Assembly (NCBI RefSeq): GCF_000208745.1
Contig: NC_030852.1
Location: 3,285,315 to 3,349,314, forward strand
DNA: 64,000 nt
DNA from: Theobroma cacao
Taxonomy: Eukaryota; Streptophyta; Magnoliopsida; Malvales; Malvaceae
Reading direction: 5' to 3'
Of the stretch, positions 12,080-23,272 are shown one piece after another (positions within the stretch are counted from its first letter, which is position 1; the number at the start of each line of letters is the position of its first letter). Made by a program: the position numbers and the translations under genes. The notes below the pieces were generated by a model that saw nothing but the letters and a program-made list of their open reading frames with translations, was not told the DNA's origin and made no database searches.

Positions 12080-12565
12080 AGATGCAAACACTAGTTGCAA
12101 TGTGGTTGGCTTCTCGAATTTAGATTTTGCTAGTGATCTAGATAGTAGGATATCTCAAACGGGTTATGTATTCACTCTCTAAGGGTCAGCAATCAGTTCG
12201 AAAGTAGTACTTCAATCAACAATTGCTTTGTTTACAACTAAAACTGAATATATGGCTATGACTGAGGCAGTGAATGAGGCTTTATGGCTTAAAAGCTTAG
12301 TTAGTAATCTTGGTTTTGGACAAGCACATACACTTGTGTTTTGTGATAGTCAAAGTGCCATACAACTGACTGAAAATCAAATGTTTCATGAGAAAACCAA
12401 ACACATCCAAGTCAAGTATAACTTTGTTCTAGATATTATTTCTAGAGGTGAGATTATAGTGAAAAAAATAGTTACAATTGAAAATCTAGCAAATATGTTG
12501 ACTAAGTCAGTTGTTGGGATAAAGTTCAAGTATTGCTTGGAATTGCTCGGTGTTTGTAATGCTTG
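12080..12565 (+). pseudogene. copia RNase H remnant
   Basis: Frame fragments read GFSNLDFASDLDSR-ISQTGYVF, then TKTEYMAMTEAVNEALWLK, VFCDSQSAIQL and HIQVKYNFVLD. These are the ordered RNase H blocks of Ty1/copia polyproteins. An in-frame stop separates the first block from the open part at 12228-12566. The preceding reverse transcriptase (about 250 residues, including the YVDD box) is absent, which places a deletion breakpoint near 12000-12080. Confidence 0.9.
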
Positions 12566-12654
12566 AGGCCCTTTGGGGCATTGGTGGTGGCGATAAAGAT
12601 TGGTTCATAAGGGAAACCTTGGAGAATTCAAGCCTAAGGTAGAGATTTATCAAG

Positions 12655-13071
12655 ATAGTCTTAAATTGTAGTTTGACTAGGATAGTTTAATTCTAGTTAA
12701 ACTTATATATCTTGTTGAGCAAGTCTTTAAATCTAATTTGACTAGGATAACATTTCCTAATTATATTAGCATAAGATTATTATACTTGACCCTATAAAAA
12801 GATCTTATAGGGTTAAAGACTAGTGGACACTTAGATTTAGAGAGATTGATTTTGGTGTACGTGGCATAAGGGTTATGAGTTTAAAACTGTTTTTATAATC
12901 TCTTGATTTTTCTCTTAGTGGATATTCTCTGTTGTCAGACGAAAGTCATCAAAAGACCGAACATTATAAATTCTTATATTCTTGTGAGTGTGCTTGATTT
13001 CTTTCTTTATTCTATTGATTAGGTAAGATCTTAGGCAATTCTTTTGAGATTATTTTGTAATTTTCACAACA
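12655..13071 (+). repeat. 3' LTR of the copia element
   Basis: Direct repeat of 9252-9686, preceded by a purine-rich AAGGTAGAGATT stretch (about 12636-12647) that fits a polypurine tract. It ends in TTTTCACAACA before a TA-rich run. Confidence 0.88.
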
Positions 13072-15655
13072 ATATATATATAGATGCATATGTGTGTGTG
13101 CAAACTTGTATCTAATCAACAATATATTGTAAAACTTCTAAAAAACTTATTATTGATTTTAGATCAAAAATCATTATGGATGAAGTATCTATATTTGGAT
13201 TAAGTATGGTTACTTATTTAGATGAAATATATGTTGGATGATATTTCATATAATTATATGGGGCAGAAAAGAATGGAGAAGAGTGGGTGGCGATGGGGAA
13301 GCAGCAACTTACGGGAAGACATCGATCTTTTTGGATGAAGTATGTACATTTGAGTTGGAGTTATCATAAATTAGGAAATGTCAATCCCCTTCGATAACGT
13401 GTGCCTTCGAAGTCTAATCAACAATGATCCCAAAATGATATGTCCAGCAAAGATGAGCAGTGACAAAGTCCCCAACTTCTTTCTTATTTGGTAGAAGTTG
13501 ACTGCTGCAAAAAGGAAATAGATTTGGTTGGAATTAACTCCTTTTGGCTAGTGGCTACCATTCACTTATGGCCCTCCATAATTTCTTTGTCCTTGTGCGG
13601 TGTGGACAAGCTGGTAACATGCATAAAGGCACAGCTAATTTTATGATATGGTCCATGTACAAAGGAATCAAAACTGATGCATTGTTATCATCCCCCCTAC
13701 AAATATCCGCCCACTATTCTTTCTTTCCTGCAATATTAGTGGTGTTCACTCATACTTCAGTAGCAGGAACCCTGCCCACTAGCTAGTGGAAATTTGATAT
13801 TTCTCTATGATTCTTAGACGCAGCCTTCCAGGATTTTTTATGTTTATCAAACCTAGTTGGTAGACCAACTTTATTCGATTAGCGTCTCAATTCAATGATA
13901 AAGAAAGAAATTAAAATTTTTAAATAAATTCAAATTTTACTACACGTAAGATCGTCTAATTTTAACTTTGGTTTAAGTTATGATCATAATTATAATTTTT
14001 TATCTTTGTGTATATCCCAATTCAATAAATTGATCAATTGGTTAAGGACTTTTGGAATTAATTAACTAAGATTTCAATGGCATTATTAGCTGAATAGACT
14101 GAAAGATTCTTGTTTAAAAGAAAGTGGGTATAGCGTTGAATCAACAATATTTAGGAACGACAGTATCAATTTGTTTTGGTTACACCTAAATCAAGCCATA
14201 CAGAAAAGACATGAGGGGGTGCATAAAAATGATGAGGTAAGCCAAAAGTGTTCAATCAAAAGGACTACTAGCCATCCTTTTGTTCTTGTTCAAAGTTTCT
14301 GGTGCTAAGGGAGACAAGAACTAGTGTGCATTTCTGATCTGTGGACCAATCTGAGATTAAGATTAGTGCTAGTGGTAGATATTGATTCTGATTACTCAAA
14401 CACGTAACAAAAGGAATATGGTATATGACGGGGAGCTTGCCTGTAATGCTTTGCACTTGACCAGTTTTGGAGCTTGTCAACAGCTCCCTTTTGATTCTGC
14501 TGTTTCCATGGCATGGTGATCAAGTTAAAAGAAGCCAAATAAGATACCAAACGAACCCTTTTCTTTATATTAATTATGAATGCATTATTTTGGGTCATTT
14601 TCAATCTTCCAGCAGAGTCCCAACTTCTTATTGCTTTTCAACTACATGCTTATCCATATAACTTCTAAAGTTACCACATGATGATGATGATGATGATTAA
14701 GTTCTTGTTTTGATGCTTTGCGTTGTTAAGTGTTTATGCTTAAGGATAAACTGTACATGTATATACATCTCCGATTCAAAGAGTTAAAGTTGGAATTTTG
14801 TTTCTCCAAAGTACTATATATCGTATCAAAAAGTGCAGTCTATGTCTAGGAGTCTATAGAGTTTTAGAGAAGATGGACAGTGATGATGGAGATACATATA
14901 TAGTTTGAAGTTGTATTAATAAGATGGGGGCCTGGCTTCACTTTGTAACGAAAACAGACACTTCGGGATGTCCAAATCAACAGCTAATTACCCATTAATG
15001 GGGACCTTTGAGGTCCCTCAGTCATCTGCACAAGTCATCGAACCTGTCGTAAACCATATGAATGGTAGGTGGCCCAAGCTATCAAAAGCCAGGCAAAGCG
15101 ATGCCACTCTTTATGAAATATACTGGCTTTTCGAGATCCCCGACGTAGAAGAATCTTAACATCAACATCAATTGGCTTAAACTGCCGTGAGCTTTTAAGT
15201 CTAAGTTCCCATTCTGTTGGATAAAACTCCAAAAACATGGAGAAACCCAATCCTGGATCTTCAATTTTCTGTTTCATTACTAGTAATAAATTCGGTAAAA
15301 GACTCCCCTATGACCCAAAAGAGGAAGTCCATGACTCCATCTGGAATGACATGAAATGTTAAAAACTTGAAACCCAACCCCAACTCTCTCTCAGTAAAAT
15401 CGATTTTATCAAATTTTAATGATTATATCGATTTGACCAAATTATCAATGATTTTATCGATTTTGAGTTGGTTTTTTGAGTTAAATATCAATTTTTTCTA
15501 GTTTATACTATTGAATATTCTCAATATTTATAATACAAAACATAATCTCACTTTGTTATCCTTTTATCTTTAATATTTTTCCATTAAAGCCAGCAGCCTT
15601 GAAATGATTTTCACTATGGATATATCAGGGCTCAAGCTTTGCAAATGATTCAATG
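13072..15655. other. Intergenic DNA, no gene recognised
   Basis: None of the short frames (such as 13544-13786, 14467-14661, 14968-15159) shows a domain or a supporting splice pattern. A short (GAT)n run lies at about 14680-14697. Otherwise this is AT-rich single-copy-looking DNA. Confidence 0.5.
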
Positions 15656-15659
15656 TCAT

Positions 15660-16990
15660 AATGATATGGAACTTGCATAACATACTGTATGTCAAAGAAT
15701 AAAACAATTTCTAACTTCTCAGACTCAATGATATTCGAATGCAGTATTAGAACTATCAAGTCCCAACTTAGTAGCCTAATGCTTGAATTTGAGCCTTATG
15801 GAACTCTAATTCTATCAAAACGTAATAGAATGTTGGATTTGAAAGATCTTGGAGATTTGAGATTCTCCAAGGGGTTTTTGCCTGCGCATGGTAGAGGGCA
15901 GCTAAAGGTTGAATTCTTCAGACAAAAGTTTCTCCTTGCGTATGAAGGAGGTTCTTGAGAGAAACCATTTTGAGCAAAACACAAGGATCAGAAATAGATG
16001 TGGTGTTCAGAAGAGGCGAGTAAACCAAGTCTAAGAGCATTTCTATGGAGATCTTAAGTTTAAATCTCCCTATCCTCATGTCTGCATGCACACGCAGAAA
16101 ACAGGGTAGGAATAATAAGAGAATGAGAGAAAGAGAAGAAGGAATAAGAACAAGTCTAGGAATAGCAAACAACAACTACAACCCCATCTAGAAATGGAGG
16201 TACTCAGGTAATAATATTTCAAGCTAGGAATATTTTGAAGCAAAATAATGTGCTCCTGTGCTGCTGATGATGTAGGAGGAACCTCGACTTTCGTAGAGCT
16301 CCCATCCTCATCAAAGAATCAAACCAATTCAACATTAACTTTTGGAACTACTGATTTTCTAATGTGGTATTAACAATCCTAAATACCACCTTAGTGACTA
16401 CGGTTTGAATCAATCTTCAAGAACTCTAGTTCTACCAAAAACTAATAGTATGTCTACTTTGATAGATCCTGAAGAATTACCATTAAATCGTGGAGTAGGC
16501 ATCTTCTACACTCTTGATTAGGGAGATTTGAGATTCACGAAAAATTGGTGTCAGCATGTAGTAGAGGGCAATAAAGGTTGGATACTCCAAAAGGAATTTT
16601 CTCCCTGGGAATGAAGAACAAAGTTCTTGAGAGAGATTTATGAGCAAAACATAAGGACCAGAAATATACATGGTATTCAGAAAGGACCAGTAAACAAGGC
16701 CAGGAGCAACCCTAAGAAGTCTCAAATTCAAATTCTCTATCCTCATTTGCACATGCATGATTCCACATATGTTAATACATCAATAAATTAAAATAAGAAT
16801 AAACAACAGTAAATACTTACAGATAAAAGAGAAAAGGATAAAGTACAAGTCTAGAAAGAGTAAACATCAACTACAACCCCATCTATTACTGGAGGTACTC
16901 AACTTAAAATGTTTTAAGCTACAAATATATACCAAGCAAAATGTTGTGCTTATCCAGTGCTTATGATATAATTAAAACCTGGAACTTTTG
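15660..16990. repeat. Degenerate tandem duplication, two units of ~0.62-0.7 kb
   Basis: The blocks at about 15700-16240 and 16320-16950 align in the same order. The anchors are: AACTCTAATTCTATCAAAAC versus AACTCTAGTTCTACCAAAAA; GTAGAGGGCA (15892 and 16561); TTCTTGAGAGA...GAGCAAAACA; and CAACTACAACCCCATCTA (16173 and 16868). The offset grows from about 617 to 695 because the second unit carries insertions. Minus-strand frames in the two units (15918-16175 and 16483-16758) resemble each other because of the duplication. I do not recognise a protein family in them. Confidence 0.8.
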
Positions 16991-17192
16991 AAGCTCAACA
17001 CTGATACTTCTCTCATTATTGGACTGCATGTTAGGGAATGTGAAAGCTAGCTTGCATCTTCATGACAAGTGGGAATCATCATATAGATCCTTCACATGAA
17101 GGTAGCTTAATTGCAATAATAATACAAAACAGTGCAGAATTTGTTTAGAATGGAAAAGTGCTATAAGAAATAAAATGGAATTCATATACTAA

Positions 17193-17290
17193 TAGCCAAT
17201 GAGGCCTTGTCTCAAAGGCAAGCAGGCACCCTTGGAACCTTCAAGTTCCAGGTTCAATCTCACCTCGCATAGGCTTGTACATCTAATCTC
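17193..17290 (+). mobile_element. Candidate tRNA-derived SINE
   Basis: TAGCCAATGAGG (17193-17204) resembles a Pol III box A (TRGCNNAGYNGG, two mismatches). GGTTCAATCTC (17251-17261) resembles box B (GGTTCRANNCC, one mismatch). The spacing of about 46 bp is normal for plant SINEs, and the intervening CTTGTCTCAAAGGCA...AACCTTCAAGTTCCA is tRNA-like. There is no CCA end or full cloverleaf, so it is not a tRNA gene. I could not identify a poly(A)/poly(T) tail or target duplication. Confidence 0.4.
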
Positions 17291-17763
17291 ATCAATGTTA
17301 AAAAGGAAGAATATATACTAATAAGTGAATAGTTCAGGAATGCTCATATGCTTAACAATATTCACAGGAATGCGGAAAAATATTTTAGAAAAAGAAAATC
17401 ACATTATTTTAGCTCAGCCCTCTGTTATCATACATTCAATCTATTCTCCATACCATTAACAATACTTTAAAGCTAATAAAATTAAAAAAGCTAATGTATT
17501 CCACTAAATAGCAATTATAGATTTCAAAATTAACTCTTAACTCTCAACTTTTGCTCTTCAAGGCAACATTAAGCACCCCATATCCATAAGTAAACAATTA
17601 TAAACATGAATGCCAGTTATCAACAAGGAAATTGATCCTCAAGAGGACACAAACATATTTCGGGGATACGTCACCAAGAGTTTAACCATGTGTATGAAAC
17701 TGATTTTCTTGAAAATACACTTGGCTACAATACCATTTAAAAATATTAAAGTTTCAACAGAAC

Positions 17764-20700
17764 TTACGATAATGGACCAGTCGATTCCAGATCAACACCT
17801 TTCAACATGTCCTCTTTGAATGAGCGACGGTGAAGATCACGTGTGAAATTGCTTGTTGTGTCCAAGAAATAGAGAAGAAAAGACATCATGCAGCAGCACA
17901 AAAACATGGGTATGGGCCCAAAGATCCAAAGCAATAGAGGGAAGGATAAGTAAAAGGCTCGAAGTCCAAGCGACCAGAAATAACTTCCTCTATTTAAGTT
18001 TCTTGCAACATACTCAACAGTTTCCATATTGTCTCTTGATGAAGGGAGAGTAGCCAAGAAGCTTACATGGGCATAGTATCTAATAGACTGCACATTGCAA
18101 AGAAAGGCAACAAGGAAACACAGCAAGATGGAAAAATACTTGATTGAAGAGAGTAGAGGACTCTTATTGCCATAAACTATTTGTAGAGTTGCATTGCCAG
18201 AATCTGAGCTGCTGCTAACAAAAACACTAATCAGTGAACTAAGAGTGATTGCTATTGTTGCCAAAAGTGTAGATGCCATTATGTTGTTGCGTATTGTTTG
18301 TACTGCCAAAACACCATTTTTCAAGGGATCCTGAAACATCAAAGAGGAGGTCAATGTCATGCTTAGAATGACCATTCTAGACACAAGTGTAGAAGTTAAG
18401 TATCTCCTTTTGTTAGGGAACAAGTACACTGACAAGCTAGATAAATAGAAAATGCTTCTGCAATAGATACTATTAAGAATAAATTCTTGTACCCCCAATG
18501 GCAGTTTTATTTCTTTAGAATAATTAAAAAACCAAATCCCACCCCACCCCAGATTCCCATCAAAAATGTTGGCAATCAGGTGAAATAGTCCTCCTCATCA
18601 GTAAAAGTAAGTAAAACAAGAATTCTGCAGTCTTTTCACATTTCATTACTTGAGATGTCCTTATGCCTATATCTAATTCAAAATACTAACTTCGTTAATT
18701 TAAAATCAAATTAGGCCACATTCTGTGCAGCAGATCTTCACAGATAGCAGTTCTCTTCCAGTTCTACCAATAAGTTTTTACCAGTCAGCCTAATTCCTCT
18801 TTCTGTCTTTCACTCCTTCACATTCATTGAGTTCCAAAGGACATATCTATTTTCTGTTTGAGAATTATATTCCGGAATGTCAATAAAAGCAAATTCCCCT
18901 GTTGTAGTACTTTGTTATTGCAGATATTGAGTCCTAAAAGGAATATCTCCAGATGGTGCATGTCAAAAAAGGGAATCTATAGCTAGAGTTGGCAAAACTG
19001 AACCAAATCCACAAAAACCCGCCAGACCCATCCGAAACAAAAGCCAATCCAATCTGATTTGATTACGAAGAGTCAACAAGCCAAACTTGCCCAGCTTGAA
19101 CCCAAATTGACCCAAACCCAAACAACTTGAAAGTCTCACCCAAAATAACCTGACTTTAAATTGATTTTACTTTAAAAGTTAACAACTTGCACCCGAAATA
19201 CCCGAACCCGAATAACTCAAGTGTCAGAATGACCTGAATTTGAAATGACCCACCTGAATTTGAAATGACCCACACTGAAGATGACCTGAACCCAAAAACA
19301 ATCCAAATTACTTCGCCCAAAGTGACCCAACCCAACCCGCCAATTGCCACCTTTACCTATAACAAACTGAATATCCCAAAAGGACATTCCTAATGCTCCA
19401 AAACCACAGACAAATGCCTACACAATATGCTCATTATGTTGCATTTTATTATTGCACAAATTCAGACCAGACATGGATGCTGCATTCTTTTAACAAAGAA
19501 CTACAAACCATCATTTGAAGCTCATTAGAATAGAGAAAACAAAAGGCATTTTTTGATTTCAGAGCTGTCTGTTTCCACAATCTCCCAAGGATCTAGACTT
19601 TCTTAAAGCAGCTCAGAATTACTGATTATTTCATTCATGAAACAAAAGCATTAATTGCATCAACATCAGGTATTATTTTTCTCTATCCACCCTCACTTTT
19701 TTAGTCTCCATACGTTCCTCAGTTTTGCTACTTGTTTTTTGCCTCTAGAAGCAACAAAAAGTTTGTTTGGATACAAAAGCGTAAAATATATTGAATAAGC
19801 AAAAATAAACATTTTTATTTTTATGACTGACAAAAGGCATTGTGCTACTTTTATATGGAACAATTATTTTTTAAAGTTTGTTACATTTTTAATCATTTGT
19901 AATTTCTCCTTTTTAATCACATTCATTTACACTCTTTATCATTTGCTTTACTTTTTAAAAACTTTTAAGGTAGCAAAAATGTAAGTAGCAAAAGTAATAA
20001 CCAAACAAAATATAGTTTCTAACACGATCTTTACATAGAGAAAAACCTAAATAGTTCCCTGTTACTCTCAACAAGGTATATGGTTGGCCCTTCAGTTGCT
20101 TCAACTCGTAGAAAATTATATCGAATTGAAATGGCATGTTAAGAAATATATCCTAATAACAATCCCATTCCCTTCAATATTCAGATGTATTGTGTAGCCT
20201 TTATTACCCATGGATGGGCTCAATAATGATTAACGAACAACAACCAGAACAGGTGGGAAAATACAAAAAAGAGTCCTTGCAGTTTCTTCTTCTGACTTCT
20301 ATTTAAATCACAAAGCAGTTTAAGGGCAACCAACATCATAATCAAGCCAGCTTAATGAGAGGGCAGCAAATATATGAAAACCATCAATTATACAAAATCA
20401 AGCCAAGAGAAGGAAATAGACAATATGCATAACCAGTCATTGGCTCATCAAGCTCTCACCAAATTTGGTGAAAGAAATCAAGGGACACTAGAAATAATCA
20501 GCCACATTGAACCTAATAAAAAACAGAATCCTACTAATCATTTTTTTGAGATTGTACCTTTGGATCCCAACTTAGACCTGAAATGAGAGACCTGATGACA
20601 CAATTTAGATTGCAAAAGATGAAGCTTACTAAGAACTATGCAATGACCTCAGGCTTTATAAGCAGCAGAGTGCTAAAGAAAATTTATCCTCATATGCTGA

Positions 20701-22168
20701 GACAAAATGTTTTCTTGATAAGAATCAAAACCTGAGATAAGACACAATTCAAGAACATAGAAGAGAATACAAAAAGATATGCTCAGGATAGCTCATGAAG
20801 CATTCTAATATGATATTGGGATGGTAGAACATATACACAGGAAATTAATATTTTCAGAGACAAAAGGAAAATGTATAGACAAGATAGATCCTCACTTGCT
20901 TGATGAGAATCAAAACATTGAACATCATGGCAACAAGATATGCTCAGAATAGCTCATGAAATATTATAATTTAATATTCATAGAAGCCCATATATACAGG
21001 AATTTTTTTTTTTTTCTAAGCAAACAAAAATTAATGGAAAACAATCCTGAAGAAAATGCTTTGCCACTGCACCTCACTCCACTTCAAGTTATGCAGCTCT
21101 GCTACTATGCTTAATAAAGATACTTTGTATCAATTATCGAAAGGTTAACACTTTATTCAATTTAATAAATCCAAATCAGCTTCATGGAACACTGTTACCT
21201 TGATTCATTCAGAAATTAAACATGCAAAGAAGTATTTTGTTGAGTTTCAGCCAAACATTCTTATCACAGCTAGATATAATCTCTAGTCCTATCCGAGAGA
21301 AAAAATTAAATTCTACTTCCCCTTGTGAAGATAATTAGAAATCCTAGCTATTCATTATAGCTGTCTCCAATCAATCAGGGAAGAAAGCATGATTTTCTTC
21401 CATCCACAAGCACCACGGAAATTGTACAGCACTGTGGATAATCACATTACAGGCATAAGCTTAGTCTTGAGGATAACAGAAATGATGCAATTTAGAAAGA
21501 AACCAGTATTATTCCTTTTCCTTAAAAATTTAGCAGGCAATGTTTTTCAATTCCCCAATTACAGGGAAAAGGAGGTAAAGGCAAAACCCTTATGATGATT
21601 AATGAGTGTATTACCAATTGTATATAAAAAGTTAACATTAGCACTTTTTTGCTACATAAAGGGCGAGATGTAGAACAACATAACAGTAACAAATCTTTTT
21701 CTTTCCTCTGGTTACTTTCTTCTCCTGTTTTTGTGAAACCCAAACAAGAAATTCAAAGGCAAGAAGCTACTACATCGTTTTCATTCTGAGATTTGTATGC
21801 AACAGATCTGTCCACCTTCAATTCAAAAGTCGAATACTTCACTCCCTCAAGTCAGAAAACTCCCTAAGAGATGAGTCACAATCTCTACATCCTACAATAC
21901 TAACATCATCCCTAGCAGGACTTTTATCCATAGCAAAAGCACCCAAAGCTCAAATATACTCGCACAGGTCATGGGGGAAAAATGAAAAGAGAAAGAGAGG
22001 ACTCACAGTCATCATGGCGAAAACCCATTGGTGACGAGACTCAGCATTTAAGCCGATGACAGTTCTTGTAGGATGCTTGAGAACGGTAAATAGAAGCCAA
22101 ACGTGATAGGCAGCAAGCAGCAGTAGCCCCAGTGGAACCAGTAGGTAGTCCAGCTTGTCTTCTTCCAT
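17764..22168 (-). CDS. DUF599 family multi-pass membrane protein
   Basis: Two coding exons on the minus strand (22168-22007 and 18330-17764) give about 242 residues, the usual DUF599 length. Exon 1 encodes MEEDKLDYLLVPLG and a first membrane helix, then HPTRTVIGLNAESRHQWVFAMMT. It ends at the donor ACT|GTGAGT. Exon 2 follows the acceptor TTTCAG at 18331 in phase 0 with DPLKNGVLAVQTIRNNIMAS, the hallmark DUF599 segment. It has three more hydrophobic stretches and a Cys-rich last helix (MFLCCCMMSFLLYFL). The true start is the ATG at 22168; the frame upstream has no other ATG. The function of this family is unknown. The 3.7 kb intron holds a hAT-like repeat. The stop TAA overlaps a donor-like TC|GTAAGTT, so a longer alternative C-terminus is possible. 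Arabidopsis has a DUF599 gene beside MIR157C, matching this context. Confidence 0.9.
18984..19355. mobile_element. hAT-like non-autonomous element (GGGTY-rich) in the DUF599 intron
   Basis: This 372 bp element starts TAGAGTTGGCAAAA and ends CCAATTGCCACCTTTA, which gives imperfect terminal inverted repeats (TAGAGTTGGCAA versus TAAAGGTGGCAA). Its interior is a degenerate array of ACCCAAACCC / GAACCTGAAATGACCC-like words. The flanking octamers TCTATAGC (18976-18983) and CCTATAAC (19356-19363) agree at six of eight positions, as expected for an aged 8-bp hAT target duplication. A relative in opposite orientation lies in a PP2C intron at about 45486-45956. Confidence 0.65.
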
Positions 22169-22707
22169 GATATTTCTCAATCTTCGATCTTCAATCTTGG
22201 AGGGTCAGACAGGCAAACAAACTTATTAACTACTGTCCGAAAAACCCAATAACATGAGGAAAAGTGAAAGCTCACGTAACAACAAAATCTTCTCGACAGG
22301 TTCTCTATATTCATCAGTATGAAAGAAAATTATTGTACCTGCCTGAAAAGGACAAATGACAATAAATGACAAATGACGATAAATGGATGCCTTCCCCCCT
22401 TACCCAGTCAGTACCTTGCTTCTATCTTTTTCACTGTATAAAGAAATAGAATGCCCAAGCCTTTTGGCGGATTTTCTGAATCCAAATGATATCAAGTTTT
22501 TTTCTATTATATTACAACTGAAAATCAATTTTAATAAATTTATCTTCTTTAATTTTTTTAAAAATGGAGTTAAAAAACCATTTACTTTTTATCCACGAAA
22601 ATTTATTCTTAATATTTTACAATCAAATATCATTAATTGCTCTTTTTTAATTTTATAATTACAAAAAACTCTAACAGCACAATCTCATGGGCCATGTTAG
22701 AAGAAAA
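22169..22707. other. Upstream region of the DUF599 gene
   Basis: Presumed promoter and 5' leader of the minus-strand DUF599 gene. I see no confident TATA box, and the ORF at 22383-22658 is AT-rich with no domain. Confidence 0.4.
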
Positions 22708-23272
22708 AGTAAAATAGTTTAATTTTTTTAAGTTTTAATCAAAATTATATTCAGATTTATTAGTTTTTTAAATAAGCATTCAGTCTAAAAAATATATTGT
22801 TCACTCGATACGTAGGTTTAACTATTAGTAAATCATTAATATTTTCATCAATTTATTGATGTAACAAGGATAGAAAGATAATTTTATCATTGATTAATTT
22901 TTATAATTATAATTATATAAGTTTTTTTATTATTTTTTATCAATTAAAAATTTAAAAAAAAAAAAAAAGCTTCCCATTGGGGAGCACCAAAGCTCCTTTG
23001 GGAAGCATGATCTAGTGATCCCTTCCTTTCGGGAGCACCGATTAGTACTCCTCTATCTTGAAGAGTTGGGGAGCATCAATTTTTTTAAAAATTTTTTAAA
23101 ATATAATAATAAATTTTTAAATTAATAAAAAAAAGAGCATTTTAGTCTTTTTATTATTTCTGTTAACGATATTTGCAATTTTAGTGTGGACTGTCTATTT
23201 CGAAAACTAACAGGCCTCTAAATAATTTCGATCAAAACTTAAGAAAGTCAGGTATTTTACCCTACAAAAAAT
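22708..23272. mobile_element. Non-autonomous element with imperfect terminal inverted repeats
   Basis: The left end (GTAAAATAGTTTAATTTTTTTAAG, 22708 onward) and the reverse complement of the right end (GGTAAAATACCTGACTTTCTTAAG, ending at about 23272) align for roughly 90 bases. Shared blocks include TTAAGTTTT-ATC-AAATTAT and TTAGTTTT. The interior has a GC-richer patch with several GGGAGCA / TGCTCCC words (about 22975-23075) that can fold back on itself. No coding capacity or clear target duplication is visible. The superfamily is not determined; Mutator-like is possible. Confidence 0.5.

Larger units (their letters stand above)
9252..13071 (+). mobile_element. Degraded Ty1/copia retrotransposon, internally deleted
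   Basis: Two direct repeats of about 0.42-0.43 kb (9252-9686 and 12655-13071) bound an internal region in copia order: primer binding site, gag, protease, integrase, RNase H. The whole reverse transcriptase is missing: integrase ends near 11950 and RNase H resumes near 12080. Many stops and frameshifts interrupt the frames, the zinc knuckle has Tyr for its second Cys, and the integrase catalytic Glu is replaced by Lys. It is a non-functional deletion derivative related to Tnt1-type elements. I could not find a convincing target duplication, so the outer ends are accurate only to a few bases. Confidence 0.9.

Noticed and set aside
17193..17262. tRNA gene
   Set aside because: Box A and B are imperfect and no acceptor stem or cloverleaf can be drawn, so a SINE is the better reading.
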